Origin: Candidatus Microthrix subdominans
GTDB taxonomy: Bacteria; Actinomycetota; Acidimicrobiia; Acidimicrobiales; Microtrichaceae
Assembly (NCBI GenBank): GCA_016719385.1
Contig: JADJZA010000003.1
Coordinates: 1 to 64,000, forward strand
Length of the DNA stretch: 64,000 bases
Direction of reading: 5' to 3'
Of the stretch, positions 35,879 through 45,262 are shown one piece after another. The position numbers and the translations under genes were made by a program. Position 1 is the stretch's first letter, and each line of letters begins with the position of its first letter. The notes beneath the pieces are model-generated. The model saw only the letters and a list, made by a program, of their open reading frames with translations. It was not told where the DNA came from and ran no database searches.

Positions 35879-36258
35879 TGGCCCGCCTACTCCTCGACTC
35901 GACCGTGCTCATCGACGCGCTTCGAGGGCGCCCGGCCGCCGACCGGGTCGCCGGCTTGCGACGCCTGGGAACTCAGCCGTGGGTGTGCGCCATCTCGGTC
36001 GAGGAGATCTGGCGTGGGCTCCACCCCGACGAGGAAAACCATGCGGTAAGACTGTTTCGCGGCCTTCGATTGGCCCCGCTCGGCGTCCCCGAAGGCCGCC
36101 TCGCCGGAACCTGGCGCCGCGACTTTGCCGCAGCGGGAACCACACTGCACCAGGCCGACTGTCTCATCGCTGCGGCAGCAGTTGGGATCTCTGCTTCCCT
36201 GGCCACCGCAAACGTGCAGGACTTCCCCATGAGCGAGGTCCGGGTCGAAGCCTGGTAG
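35878..36258 (+). CDS. VapC-like PIN-domain toxin, copy 1
   Basis: 126 residues. PIN RNase acidic residues: Asp in LLLDSTVLIDALRG, Glu in SVEEIWRG, Asp in HQADCLIAAAAVG, Asp in ATANVQDFPMSE. Such toxins cut RNA (often tRNA or rRNA) when not bound by VapB. GTG start one base into the antitoxin stop. It differs from copy 2 at very few positions, yet its own antitoxin is broken; it may be held in check by the antitoxin of copy 2. Confidence 0.85.
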   Translation: MARLLLDSTVLIDALRGRPAADRVAGLRRLGTQPWVCAISVEEIWRGLHPDEENHAVRLFRGLRLAPLGVPEGRLAGTWRRDFAAAGTTLHQADCLIAAAAVGISASLATANVQDFPMSEVRVEAW

Positions 36259-36417
36259 CGCTGCTTCGCTTGGCATCGACTCGTTGAGACTCCTCACCGT
36301 GTCACAACCAAGCGCCAGTCCACCGAACCCGTGCGAGCTGTCCTGTGGCCGAGGATCGGCCCCTGGTCGCCGTGCAGCAGCGATGCAGGACGAGGCTGAG
36401 CGGGCGCAAACGCACCT

Positions 36418-36717
36418 TCAAGATCCTCCCGGCGCCACTATCTGGCCGGGACGGCCGCCTTGGCGGCCAGGTACAGACCAGCCGGAGAAAAACTCTGCGC
36501 CATTCGAGAATCGAATCGTGCCGGACTCGGAATCGACCGTCACTTCGCAGAACGCCGGGTAGTCCTCCAGCAACCAGCCGAAGTCAGATCCGGTCAGCCA
36601 ATCCTCCAGGTCGATGACCTTCACCGATCCATCATCAAACGTCAGCTCGGTCACGTAACGAGACAGCACCCGCACATCGGTCACGTCGACCAGCACGTAC
36701 TCGTCAGTGCCCATCAT
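36418..36717 (-). pseudogene. DUF2442 protein, copy 1, frameshifted at the end
   Basis: Reads TDEYVLVDVTDVRVLSRYVT, ELTFDDGSVKVIDLEDWL and TIRFSNGAEF as in DUF2442 proteins, small companions of DUF4160 or toxin-like genes. An AAAAA run at about 36488 (AAAA in copy 2) shifts the last residues, giving FSGWSVPG instead of SPAGLYLAAK. ATG start; faces the VapC gene tail to tail. 36259-36417 holds no gene. Confidence 0.75.
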
Positions 36718-36779
36718 CCCATCCCCTTCTCATCGGCCGTCGCCTCGATCCAGCATTTCCTCCACCGTACCTGGGAAGG

Positions 36780-36860
36780 CGTGGTCAAGGGTTGCTGAGC
36801 TGGCTGAAGCCGAGCAGTCGATCCTGGACGGTGACGTCGTAGCTGGCGGGTCGATGGGGA
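36780..36860 (+). pseudogene. Phd/YefM antitoxin, C-terminal remnant
   Basis: AELAEAEQSILDGDVVAG matches the end of the intact Phd antitoxin at 57945-58214. Nothing else of the gene is left here. Confidence 0.6.
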
Positions 36861-36917
36861 GATCGCCACTGCCGCTCTCGGGCAGGTTGAGCGCCAATCA
36901 GCTGTCGGGACCAGTGC

Positions 36918-38450
36918 TCACGGGCCCAGCAGAGCAGCAGGCACCACCGCCACGCCGTCTTCGGGGCGGCGGTAGGCGTAGCGCCCTGAGGTCACCACCA
37001 CGGCGTCGAGCAGGTCGTCACCCAACCGGTCACGAAGCCAACGGAGGTGCACGGTGTCGTCCTGGCTCACGGTGGTCGCCAGCTTGGTCTCGATCGCCGC
37101 AATGCGCCCGTCATCGCGTTCGACGATCAGGTCCACCTCATGGTCGCCGCGGTGGGTTCGGAGATGTCCAACCGACGCTTCCGCGCGCTGCGCGTACGTG
37201 CGGACCCCCAGGGTGACCAGCGACTCGAACAACGCCCCCAGCAACGATCCGTCCTGTGGTCGAGGCACCGGCCCCTGGTCGCCGTGCAGCAGCGATGCAG
37301 GTCCGAGACCGAGCAGGGTAGTGGCCAGCGCCGGATCTGTCAGGTGGTGCTTGGGAGCGGCTGCGAGCTGACGCAGGTGGCTCTGGGTGGGTTGCCAACC
37401 CGGGAGCGGATCGAGGATGAACAGCCGTTCCAGCATGCTTCTGTACGGTTCGGTGGTGCTGCGGGCGGGCTTGTTGCCCTCCCCCGGTGTTGCGGCATCC
37501 CTGATCTTCTCGTAGGAGGCAACGCTTGAGGTCGCAGCAGCGTACGCAGCCATCCAACGCCGCAGCGTCGCCCCCCTTCGGACCCTGAGTCCCGCCTCCA
37601 CCATGTCGCGATCCACCACGCGATCCACGTAGCCGCTCAGCTGCGCGCGCCGCACCCGATGTGGCAGTCCCCGAATGCCAGGAAAGCCCGAACCGCAGAT
37701 CTCTTCGACGTACTCCGGCAGCCCAACCGATGTCTCGCCGGACACCTCCGGTTGGGTGCCGGTCAGGATGGCGACGAGGGAGACCGTCGGAGAACTCAGG
37801 CCACGTTCGGTGTGGCTGAGTGGGCGCATGCGCACCATCAAGATCCTTCCGGCGCCACTGTGGCTGAACGACGAAGCCGAGCCGGTGAGCAGAAACTGGC
37901 CCGGAGCCGCACCGGCGTCCAACGCCCGCCGGACCACATCCCAGGGCACCGCCCGACTGTCGGGGTCGATCGCCAACCGCTTCGGGGTACCCGACGGCCA
38001 CCCCGGTTTCGGGCCGAACACCGATGGCCTCGTCGCCCAGATAGTCCCAACCGGCCGCCACGAACGCACAGGTGATCGTCGACTTGCCGTCCCCCAATGG
38101 GGTGGGCAACAACACCACCTCGCCCTCGGGCGAACGGACCACACCGGTGTGCAGCGCCGCACAGCTGTGAGTCCACACCGCATACTCGCTGACCACCGAC
38201 GTGAGCTGACGCAGGCGGGGCCCCAGGCTGAGGAACTTCAACTCGTAGTCGGTGACGAGCACCAACTGCCCGTCGCCGTCCTCATGGGCGTCGAAGAACA
38301 TCGTCGGCTTCTCGCCGACGGTTCCTGTGCCCAGGAACTCGTCCAGCGTGTCGAGCAGCTTCGGGTCGGGCCGCGGAACGCGATGTTGTAGTCGATCACC
38401 GGGTGGACGGCACCGATCGCCACATCGTCGACCGCCGCTACCGGTGGGTC
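36918..38450 (-). pseudogene. Chimera: HPr-kinase-like fragment joined to DUF4143 ATPase
   Basis: The right part (38450-37946) is an HPr-kinase-like fragment: HPVIDYNIAFRGPT, SEYAVWTHSCAALHTGVVRS, P-loop LLPTPLGDGKSTITCAFVAA, YLGDEAIGVRPETG, spread over two frames. At about 37945 it is joined to the ATPase from DVVRRALDAGAAPGQFLLTG to the normal end (AVVVTSGRYAYRRPEDGVAV). The ATPase half lacks Walker A and B; compare 48367-49659. The junction is the exact edge of the duplicated block. Confidence 0.75.
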
Positions 38451-38782
38451 CCAGGGTTTGGCCCTGAGCCAAGGAGTTCGACCATTTTTGGCACTTCGTC
38501 ACTCGCAATGGCCCACACCTGCTCAGAGTCGACCCGGTGGTAGTGGTGGGCGAGAACGATACGCAGCCTCGCAATGTCGCGCCAGGCAACTCTCGGAAAA
38601 TCCGCTGCCGTATCGTCGGCGATAACGTTCGCTGCCTCGCCGATGATCTCAAGAAGCCGTTCAGCTGCACGCTGGAGGATCGTGTTCGCCATGAACTCCT
38701 CGTGACCTCGGCGCACGATCTGAGCCAGTTCGGCTGCCGCCTCGAGCATGTCGGCGATGCGCTGCATGTCGCTGCGACTCAC
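38438..38782 (-). CDS. HepT-like HEPN toxin (DUF86)
   Basis: 114 residues. The HEPN RNase motif Rx4-6H is in RLRIVLAHHYHRVDSEQVW (about residues 72-83). In MntA/HepT pairs HepT is an RNase silenced by adenylylation of a Tyr near this motif, here plausibly HHYH. The last residues (SGPNPGTHR) run into the neighbouring kinase fragment, so the C-terminus may be altered. ATG overlaps the partner's stop by four bases. This pair occurs once, next to copy A only. Confidence 0.8.
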   Translation of the reverse strand: MSRSDMQRIADMLEAAAELAQIVRRGHEEFMANTILQRAAERLLEIIGEAANVIADDTAADFPRVAWRDIARLRIVLAHHYHRVDSEQVWAIASDEVPKMVELLGSGPNPGTHR

Positions 38783-39072
38783 AGGCCAACCGCCTCGCGA
38801 CGGATGTGATCATCGCGTTCCTTGAGACCCCCGGCGGAAACCACGTCAACCGGGCAATCGAGGATGCTCTCCAACTCGTCCTGCAGGTGGAGCAGATCAA
38901 ACAGCGAGCTGTCCGTCGCGAACTCGACCAAGAAGTCGATATCGCTCCCCTCGCCATCATCGCCGCGGGCGACCGATCCGAAAATGGCCACGGACGTGCC
39001 TCGGTGCCGCCGGACCGCGGCCGCAATCGCGTCCCGGTTCTCTTCGACCAACTTGCGCCTCGGGCCCATCAC
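38779..39072 (-). CDS. MntA-like nucleotidyltransferase antitoxin
   Basis: 97 residues, minimal nucleotidyltransferase. The signature GSx10DxD is in AIFGSVARGDDGEGSDIDFL, followed by LVEFATDSSLFDLLHLQDEL and a third acidic position in DCPVDVVSAGG. Adenylylates and inactivates HepT in characterised pairs. First gene of the pair; its product and HepT are translationally coupled. Upstream the acyl-CoA ligase sequence resumes. Confidence 0.85.
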   Translation of the reverse strand: MMGPRRKLVEENRDAIAAAVRRHRGTSVAIFGSVARGDDGEGSDIDFLVEFATDSSLFDLLHLQDELESILDCPVDVVSAGGLKERDDHIRREAVGL

Positions 39073-39120
39073 GTCAGGATACCGCGGGCAAGCGCCCTGG
39101 CAGCTCGGATTCGAGGAGCA

Positions 39121-39721
39121 GCATCAGCCAGAATGACGTGGCCCCGCTGTACCACGCTGCCGAGCTGTGCCTGATGTTGATGCCCGGCACGCTGATCGGC
39201 GCCAAGCACGTGGTGCTCGGCAGCTTCGATCCCACCGAGGTGCTCGACACGATGTGTCCGAGCACATCACGATGTTCTTCGGCGTGGCAACGATGTTCCA
39301 GTTTCTGCTGGCCGCCGTCCGACCTCGCCGACCGCGACTTGACCGCCTGGCGCACCGGCCTCTTTGGCGCATCGCCGACGCCGACGGCAACAACATCAAA
39401 CCGGGCGACACCGGCGAGATGCTGCTGCGCGGCGAGACGATCATGAAGAACTACCGGAACAAACCGGAGGAGACCGCCGTCACCATCGTCGACGGCTGGC
39501 TGCACACCGGCGACCTCGCCCGGCTCGACCCTGACGGGTACATGACCCTCACCGACCGCATCAAGGACACGATCACCCTCCCCCAGGTACAGGAGTTCTG
39601 TCGGGAACGCCTCTCGCACTACAAGGTGCCCCACGACCTGATCGTCCGTCCGATCCCCCGCAACCCTTCCGGCAAGATCATGGAGCCCGTCATCCGCTCG
39701 GAGATGGCCGACGCCGACTGA
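39121..39721 (+). pseudogene. Acyl-CoA ligase (fadD type), middle and C-terminal part
   Basis: Continuation of the ligase broken at 34702: NDVAPLYHAAELCLMLMPGT, a frameshift near 39255, then EHITMFFGVATMFQFLLAAV, another shift, and ADADGNNIKPGDTGEMLLRG to DPDGYMTLTDRIKD. About 53 codons are then missing (present in the fragment at 50521) before ITLPQVQEFCRERLSHYKVP and the conserved C-terminal Lys region PRNPSGKIM. Not functional. Confidence 0.85.
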
Positions 39722-39834
39722 GTGAGGAGCCAACGCTTCGCCAAGGTCGAGGAACGAATCGACGCCAGTGAACGGAATCTCTCCGAGATGGCCAGGGCCT
39801 GGGCAGAGTGAGTAGCGAATCGGGACTATCTCCG

Positions 39835-40026
39835 CTACAGAACTTCTGCCTGCGTGGCACCGGCAGCACTACTTCGGTGCCAGGACTTCTTCGCACCTGC
39901 AGCTGCGCTGAAGTGGCCAAGACCAACGCTTAACTCGGCCACCTGCAGAAACTCCTCTGCTTTGGCCAAGTGTGCGCGGGCCTCAGCGAGCGGGCTCATG
40001 CGTGGGCTGGTGCCGAGGAACGCCAA
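39835..40026 (-). pseudogene. HEPN-domain protein, N-terminal fragment, copy A
   Basis: SPLAEARAHLAKAEEFLQVA and LGHFSAAAGAK look like the first helices of a HEPN protein, the usual partner of the nucleotidyltransferase upstream, ending early by frameshift. 39722-39834 contains a scrap of coiled-coil gene (RFAKVEERIDASERNLSEMA). Confidence 0.55.
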
Positions 40027-40633
40027 GGTCGCACTCCCCGATCAAATGGATACCGTCTCGGCGTACCTCGTCAACCAACCGTTCGCCGTTCGCATCCAAC
40101 CGAGCAAACTCCGCCTCCGACAGGTCAACGATGGAGCACGGATTGCCCGTCCAGCTCCGGACGGCCTCCGTCAGTTCATCCACCTGGGAATCCCATTGAT
40201 CGCCACCATCTGCGGTATCCGGCCGGATCACGAAAAGATCAATATCGCTGGCGGCCCCTCCGTCTCCCCGCGCAACCGAGCCGAAGAGCCATGCCCCACT
40301 CGGCGGGTATTCCCACCGACGGAGGCGATCCTTCAACTGCGCAATCAGTCGACTCCGCATACCGGCCAGCGCCCGGATGCTGCTGGTCGCAAGGTGTTGC
40401 TCGTTGAGGGTGTAGAGCTTCGACGGAGGATGATCCTCCACGAGGACGATGCCATGCTCCGCTAGATACCGCAGGGCGAGGCTGGTTCCCTTTTGACTGA
40501 GCCGACCGTTCGAGAGGGCGGCCACCTTCCTTCCTAACAACGGCACGTAGGTGCTCGCCAGTACTTCCAAGACGACCCCTCGCAACCATCTCATCGGCTG
40601 AGCGACCGGAACCGCTTCCGGCTCTGGCGGCAT
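39983..40633 (-). CDS. Winged-helix nucleotidyltransferase (MNT), copy A
   Basis: 216 residues. A winged-helix-like N-terminus (LSQKGTSLALRYLAEHGIVL, ending HPPSKLYTLNEQHLA) is followed by a nucleotidyltransferase domain with AWLFGSVARGDGGAASDIDL and the third acidic site in NPCSIVDLSEAEF. Pairs with a HEPN protein encoded just downstream and overlapping, but that partner is cut short here. Related to copy B at 49914-50441, which is fused out of frame to HEPN sequence. Confidence 0.75.
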   Translation of the reverse strand: MPPEPEAVPVAQPMRWLRGVVLEVLASTYVPLLGRKVAALSNGRLSQKGTSLALRYLAEHGIVLVEDHPPSKLYTLNEQHLATSSIRALAGMRSRLIAQLKDRLRRWEYPPSGAWLFGSVARGDGGAASDIDLFVIRPDTADGGDQWDSQVDELTEAVRSWTGNPCSIVDLSEAEFARLDANGERLVDEVRRDGIHLIGECDLGVPRHQPTHEPAR

Positions 40634-40673
40634 CTACAGCACGGCCGTCCAAGCGGAGGCCCGACCCGACATC

Positions 40674-41291
40674 TCAGCCTGAACGGTCGAGCGCGCCGTC
40701 GAGCAATGCGGACCACTGGGCGATGATCGGTGCGCGGCGTTGGCGGTCGTCGCCGAGCAGGTTGGCCAGCCCCAGGCCTCGTGCCATGTCGAGGATCCCC
40801 TGGATCAGCGGCCGTACCCCCGCCTCCTGCTCGTCGACGCCGAGCAACTGGACGGTGGCCCGGTGTACCTGACGGCCGATCCGTGTCTCGAGGATGACGA
40901 CCCGTTCGCGCAGCTGCGGCTCCGCAGCCGAGGCCACCCACAGGGCCAGGGCCGCCCGGAACAACTCACCGGTGTGCATGTCCACCACCAGTTGCACCAC
41001 GTTGCGAGTGGAGATCGGATCGTCGCCGTGATCCTCGATGTAGCGGCGGATCTCCCCGGTGCGGGCTTCGGTCATGTGTTCGACCGCAGCGATGAAGAGG
41101 TCCTCGCGGGTGGGGAAATGGCGCTGTGCCGCCCTCCTGGACACCCCGCGCCGCTCGGCCACCACCGTCACCGTGTTGCCCGACCAGCCCACCTCGGCAA
41201 GAGAGCCGACGGCGGCCTCCAACAACGCCAGGCGGGTCGCCCGGCTTCGATCCTGCTTCGGGCCCTTCAGCGAAGGTTCAGTGTAGGTCAC
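40674..41291 (-). CDS. TetR-family transcriptional regulator
   Basis: 205 residues. N-terminal helix-turn-helix (SLAEVGWSGNTVTVVAERRG, VSRRAAQRHFPTREDLF) and an all-helical ligand domain. GTG start overlapping the enoyl-CoA hydratase stop (GTGA), so it is the last gene of the decayed acyl-CoA operon and probably its repressor, responding to a CoA thioester or free acid. It is intact, whereas every gene upstream of it is damaged. Confidence 0.85.
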   Translation of the reverse strand: MTYTEPSLKGPKQDRSRATRLALLEAAVGSLAEVGWSGNTVTVVAERRGVSRRAAQRHFPTREDLFIAAVEHMTEARTGEIRRYIEDHGDDPISTRNVVQLVVDMHTGELFRAALALWVASAAEPQLRERVVILETRIGRQVHRATVQLLGVDEQEAGVRPLIQGILDMARGLGLANLLGDDRQRRAPIIAQWSALLDGALDRSG

Positions 41292-42083
41292 TCAGCCCAG
41301 CGTGGTGGCCGCCGCTCCAGACGCGATGCGATGCCTTCCTGGGCATTCTCCGACGAGAACAACGCAGCGGACCTCTCGATCAGCCGCTCCGCATCGGAAT
41401 CGAACGTTGCGAGGATCCGGTGGGTGGCGAGCTGTTTGGAGGCGGCCAGGCCCTGCGGCGAACACTTCCGGAACGACGCCGCCAACCCGGCGACCGCCTC
41501 GTCGGGATCCTCGGTTGCGATCGTGACCAGCCCGATACGTTCCGCCTCGGCAGCGTCGAAACGGTCGCCGGTGAGGTAGTACCGCGACGCCGCCCGGTCG
41601 GTCAGGCGGGCCAACACCGTCAGCGAGATCACCGCGGGCGACAGGCCCAGCCGGGCCTTGGTGAGCGCAAAACTCGACGTCAACCCGGCGACGGAGACGT
41701 CGCAGGCCGCAAAACAGTCCCAGACCGCCCGCACGAACGTTGCCCTCCACCTTGGCCACCACCGGCTTGTCCAGCTCGACGATCTGGCGCAACAACGCCA
41801 CCAGACGCGCCACCCCCTTGGCCGGTCCGCCCTCGCGTGCACCCTCGGCGAGGTCGGCACCGGCACAGAACGTGTTGGACGTGTGGGTCAGCACGACGGC
41901 GCGGACGGTGTCGTCGGCCTCGATGTCGCGAAGATGCCCGGCGAGTTCTCCGACCAGCCGGGAACTCAACGCATTGCGGTTCTCCGGCGAATCCAACGTG
42001 AGCGTGGCAATCCGGTCGGCGTCGTGACGAAGCACGAGCGGCGCCTCGGCTGAGGACGGGTCGGTGCTTGGGGAGGTGTCCAT
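41288..42083 (-). pseudogene. Enoyl-CoA hydratase, one frameshift (atuE/liuC-like position)
   Basis: Crotonase fold: RIATLTLDSPENRNALSSRL, oxyanion-hole FCAGADLAEG, KPVVAKVEGNVRAGGLGL, then, after a surplus base in a TTTT run near 41716, AACDVSVAGLTSSFALTKAR and the normal end (GIASRLERRPPRW). ATG at 42083 overlaps the acyl-CoA dehydrogenase stop (TGATG). One base from being intact. Its place after an acyl-CoA dehydrogenase and biotin carboxylase suits the atu/liu type pathway. Confidence 0.8.
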
Positions 42084-43080
42084 CAGTACGACTTTGGCAG
42101 GCCCAGGCTGTGCTGGGCGACGAAGTTGAGGATCATCTCCCGACTGACCGGCGCGATGAGCGACAGCTTGGATGCTGCGATAAGTGCGCCCAGCCCGTAT
42201 TCGCTGGCCAGGCCGTTGCCACCCAGAGTCTGCACCGCCTGATCGACCGCCCGGGGTGCCGGCCTCACCGGCCGCGTGCTTCGCCATGTTGGCCGCCTCA
42301 CCCGCACCCATGTGGTCGCCCTGGTCGTACAACGTCGCGGCCTTCTGCATCATCAGCTTCGCCAATTGCACCTCGATGTGGGCCTGCGCGAGCGGGTGCG
42401 CAACGCCTTGATGGGATCCGATCGGTTTGTCGCGCCACACCACCCGCTCCTTCGCGTACTCGGTGGCCACCCCGAGCGCGTAGCGAGCCATGCCGACCGC
42501 AAACGCCGAGGCCATGATCCGTTCCGGGTTGAGCCCCGCAAACAGCTGGTCGATCGCCGCGTCCTCGGCGCCCACCAGCGCGTCGGCGGGCAGCCGGACG
42601 TCATCGAGAAACACGCTGAACTGCCGATCGGCGCTGATGATGTCCATCTCGATCTTGGTGTACTCCAGCCCGGCGGCGCCGGTGGGCACGACGAAGAGCA
42701 CCGGCTTGAGGGCGCCGGTGGTCGAGTCCTCGGTTCGGGCCACCACCAGCACGTTGCTGGCGACGTCGACGCCGGAGATGTAGGTCTTGGCACCGTTGAG
42801 TATCCAGTCGTCGCCGTCGCGACGGGCGGTGGTGGTGATGCGGTGCGGCGCCGAACTCCTCCTCGACGATCGCCAGCTCGTACATGCCGCCGCCACCGCC
42901 GCCGTACTCGGTGGGCAGGTTGATCCCCAGGTACCCGAGCTTGCCCGCCTCGGCGTACAGCTCGGACATGTCACCTCCGGCGCGGGCCTTGGTGACCATG
43001 TAGTCGTAGCCGTAGGAGCCACCCAGCTGGGCGACCGCCTGACGAAGCGCCATCTGTTCGGCTGTTTCGGCAAAGCTCAT
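42081..43080 (-). pseudogene. Acyl-CoA dehydrogenase with internal deletion
   Basis: Begins MSFAETAEQMALRQAVAQLG and LGINLPTEYGGGGGGMYELA; then about 45 codons, covering the substrate-binding strand, are lost at GAAPH before RITTTARRDGDDWILNGAKT with a frame change. It continues normally (ISADRQFSVFLDDVRLPADA, AQAHIEVQLAKLMMQKAATL), with another shift near 42265 before VQTLGGNGLASEYGLGALIA and the end. FAD site and base region survive only in pieces. ATG overlaps the biotin carboxylase stop (ATGA). Confidence 0.8.
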
Positions 43081-44530
43081 GCGTTCTCCTCAGCGACGAC
43101 GGCAAGCACGACGCCCACCTCGACCTGTCGTTGTTCGGTGACGTCTACTTCGGTGATCGTGCCGGTGACCGGCGCGTAGATCTGGTGCTGCATCTTCATC
43201 GCCTCCAGCCACATCAGCGGCTGCCCGGCGACGACCTCGTCGTCCGCGGCGACCGCGATGCGCACGATCGAACCCGGCATGGGCGCCAACAGCGACCCCG
43301 GAGCGCTCTGGTCGTCCGCGCTGGGGAACCGGCTGGCCGTCTCCAGCGCAACGGGTCCGAGCGGGGAGTCGACGTACACGAGGCGCCCGTCTGTCGCAGC
43401 ATCCCCGTAGATGGCGACCTCGAAGCGGCGCTGCACGCCGGCGGTTCGCAGCACCACCCGATCGGGAGCCATCGAGACGAGTTCCACGGCATCGAAGGCG
43501 TCGGCTTGCAGTCCATCCCGCGTGACCCGGCAGAACACGTCGATGCGTCGATCGTGTCGGTCCGGCTCGGCCGTCCCGGCCACCGTCCTGTCGAGGAGGT
43601 GGAACGACTTGTGCTGGGGTTGGGACACGACGTTGCGCCAGCCGCTCGGCAGGCCCGCCAGCACGGTTGCGGCACGCTGGTTGTCTGCCGCCAGCGCGAG
43701 GGCGCCCGCAAGGGCCGACAGCGACGTGGCCTCCTCGTCGGCGAGCGGTACGCTGAGCGCTGGCAGCTCATGACGGTCGAGGAAGGCCGTGTCTGTGTCG
43801 CCAGCCTGGAACGCCGGGTGATCCAGGATTCTCACGAGCAGTGCCCGGTCGGTGCGGACGCCGTGAATGGCGGCGTTGCGGAGCGCCGCAGCCAGGCGGC
43901 GGGTGGTCTCGGTGCGGGTGGGGGCCCAGGCGATGAGCTTGGCCAGCATCGGGTCGTAGTGGGTGCCGACGACCGAGGCGTCCTCAACGCCGCTGTCGAG
44001 GCGGATGCCCGAGCTGCCGCCGACGTCGAAGCCGGGCGGCAGCTTGAATTCGGTGGCCACACCCGGCACGGCAAAGCGATGCAGCGTGCCGCTTTGGGGC
44101 TGGTAGTTCTCGGCCGGTTCCTCCGCGTACAGCCGCACCTCAATCGCATGCCCGGCGGTCGACGGCGGGTGTTCGTCGAGGGTGCCGCCGTCGGCCACGT
44201 TCAGATGGAGTGCGACTAGGTCGGTGCCGGTGGTCACCTCGGTGACCGGGTGTTCCACCTGGAGGCGGGTGTTCATCTCCAGGAAGTAGAACCTCCCCGA
44301 CTCATCGGCGAGAAACTCGGCCGAGGCGAGCTCGACCTCGTCGGCCAGCGACGCCAGATCGCCCACGACGCGCATCCCCCGACCACCGCCCCCCGACGAC
44401 GCCTTGATCAGCACGGGAAGGTCGGCGTCGGTGATCCCGTCGGGGTCCAGCCGATCGAGCACGGGCACGCCGGCTTCTGCCATCAGCGCCTTCGCCTCGG
44501 CCTTGGAGCCCATCTGGTTGGCCAGCTGAA
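43077..44530 (-). pseudogene. Biotin carboxylase/BCCP alpha subunit, truncated and internally deleted
   Basis: Acyl-CoA carboxylase alpha chain. Joins in at MGSKAEAKALMAEAGVPVLD, so the biotin carboxylase N-terminus is absent; some 70 codons of ATP-grasp are missing between ELASAEF and LADESGRFYFLEMNTRLQVE. The rest is continuous: the C-terminal biotin carboxyl carrier domain has the biotinyl Lys in MWLEAMKMQHQIYAPVTG. In an intact gene it would carboxylate geranyl-CoA, methylcrotonyl-CoA or propionyl-CoA. Coupled to the dehydrogenase by ATGA. Confidence 0.8.
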
Positions 44531-45062
44531 TGAACTGGGCGGCCCTTGTGCTCCTCGCTGAAGGGCACTCCCCGTGCTTTGGCCAGAATGCCGACGGGAT
44601 AGCCATGGAGCTGCGCATCAGCCGGTGACCAGCGACGACCCGTAGAGGCCTTGAACTCGTCGACGTCCGACCCCGTCGCCGTCTTCATCAGCGGCGGGCC
44701 CGCCAGACCGATCATCGGCAGCCGGTTGGTCAACGCGATCTCGTTGGCCCGCAGCACCTTCTTGAGGATCCACGGGTTGCTCGCACCGCCCCGCACCGTC
44801 GGGTCGCTGGCGCTGGCGCTGGCGCTGGCGCTGATCATGGCTTCCACGCCGGACACAACTCCGATGCCGGTGACCACGCTGGCGCCGACGGCGTAGTCGC
44901 TCACCCAGGCGGCCAGCGCCGACTGCTCGAGGAACGGCGAGTCCTCGTCCAACAGCAACTCGATGCGTTCGCGCACCGGCAGCTTGCCCCGGCTGCGATG
45001 CCGCTCGACGTACTTGGGGCCGCCCCCACCTACCGCGGTGGCCTGCTCGGCGTCGAGGTCGG
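44510..45062 (-). pseudogene. Acyl-CoA carboxylase beta (carboxyltransferase), fragments
   Basis: YVERHRSRGKLPVRERIELL, LAAWVSDYAVGASVVTGIGV and DPTVRGGASNPWILKKVLRA mark the N-terminal half; LAGPPLMKTATGSDVDEF and GYPVGILAKARGVPFSEEHK are pieces of later regions joined by deletions, and QFIQLANQ runs straight into the biotin carboxylase. A GCTGGC repeat (about 44808-44831) puts SASASASAS between conserved residues. At least two large deletions. Confidence 0.75.
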
Positions 45063-45262
45063 CCCCGTCGGTATCGGTGTCGATGACCAGGAGTGAGATG
45101 CCGTGTGCCCCGGCGCCGCCGGTGCGCACCGCCGCGGTGGCGTAGCTGGCGCACCCCGGAGGTGGTGAACGTCTTCGCCCCGTTGACCAGGTAGTGGTCG
45201 CCGTCGCGGACCGCGGTGGTGCGGATGCCCGCCACGTCTGACCCAGCGCGTCGAGATCGTCG
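45060..45262 (-). pseudogene. Acyl-CoA dehydrogenase fragment
   Basis: Middle strand of a second acyl-CoA dehydrogenase: GSDVAGIRTTAVRDGDHYLV, NGAKTFTTSGVR, then in another frame VRTGGAGAHGISLLVIDTDT. Flanked directly by atuA sequence on one side and carboxyltransferase on the other, so both ends are deletion junctions. Confidence 0.7.

Larger units (their letters stand above)
34703..37945. repeat. Segmental duplication, copy A (TA block)
   Basis: Near-identical to 45576-49403, in the same orientation and gene order: coiled-coil protein, ATPase remnant, VapBC, DUF2442 gene, Phd remnant, ATPase. Its first 160 bases are an internal slice of an atuA gene, still in place at the edge of copy B. 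Copy B is longer because it has extra remnants at 46340-46735 and 47890-48290. Confidence 0.85.
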
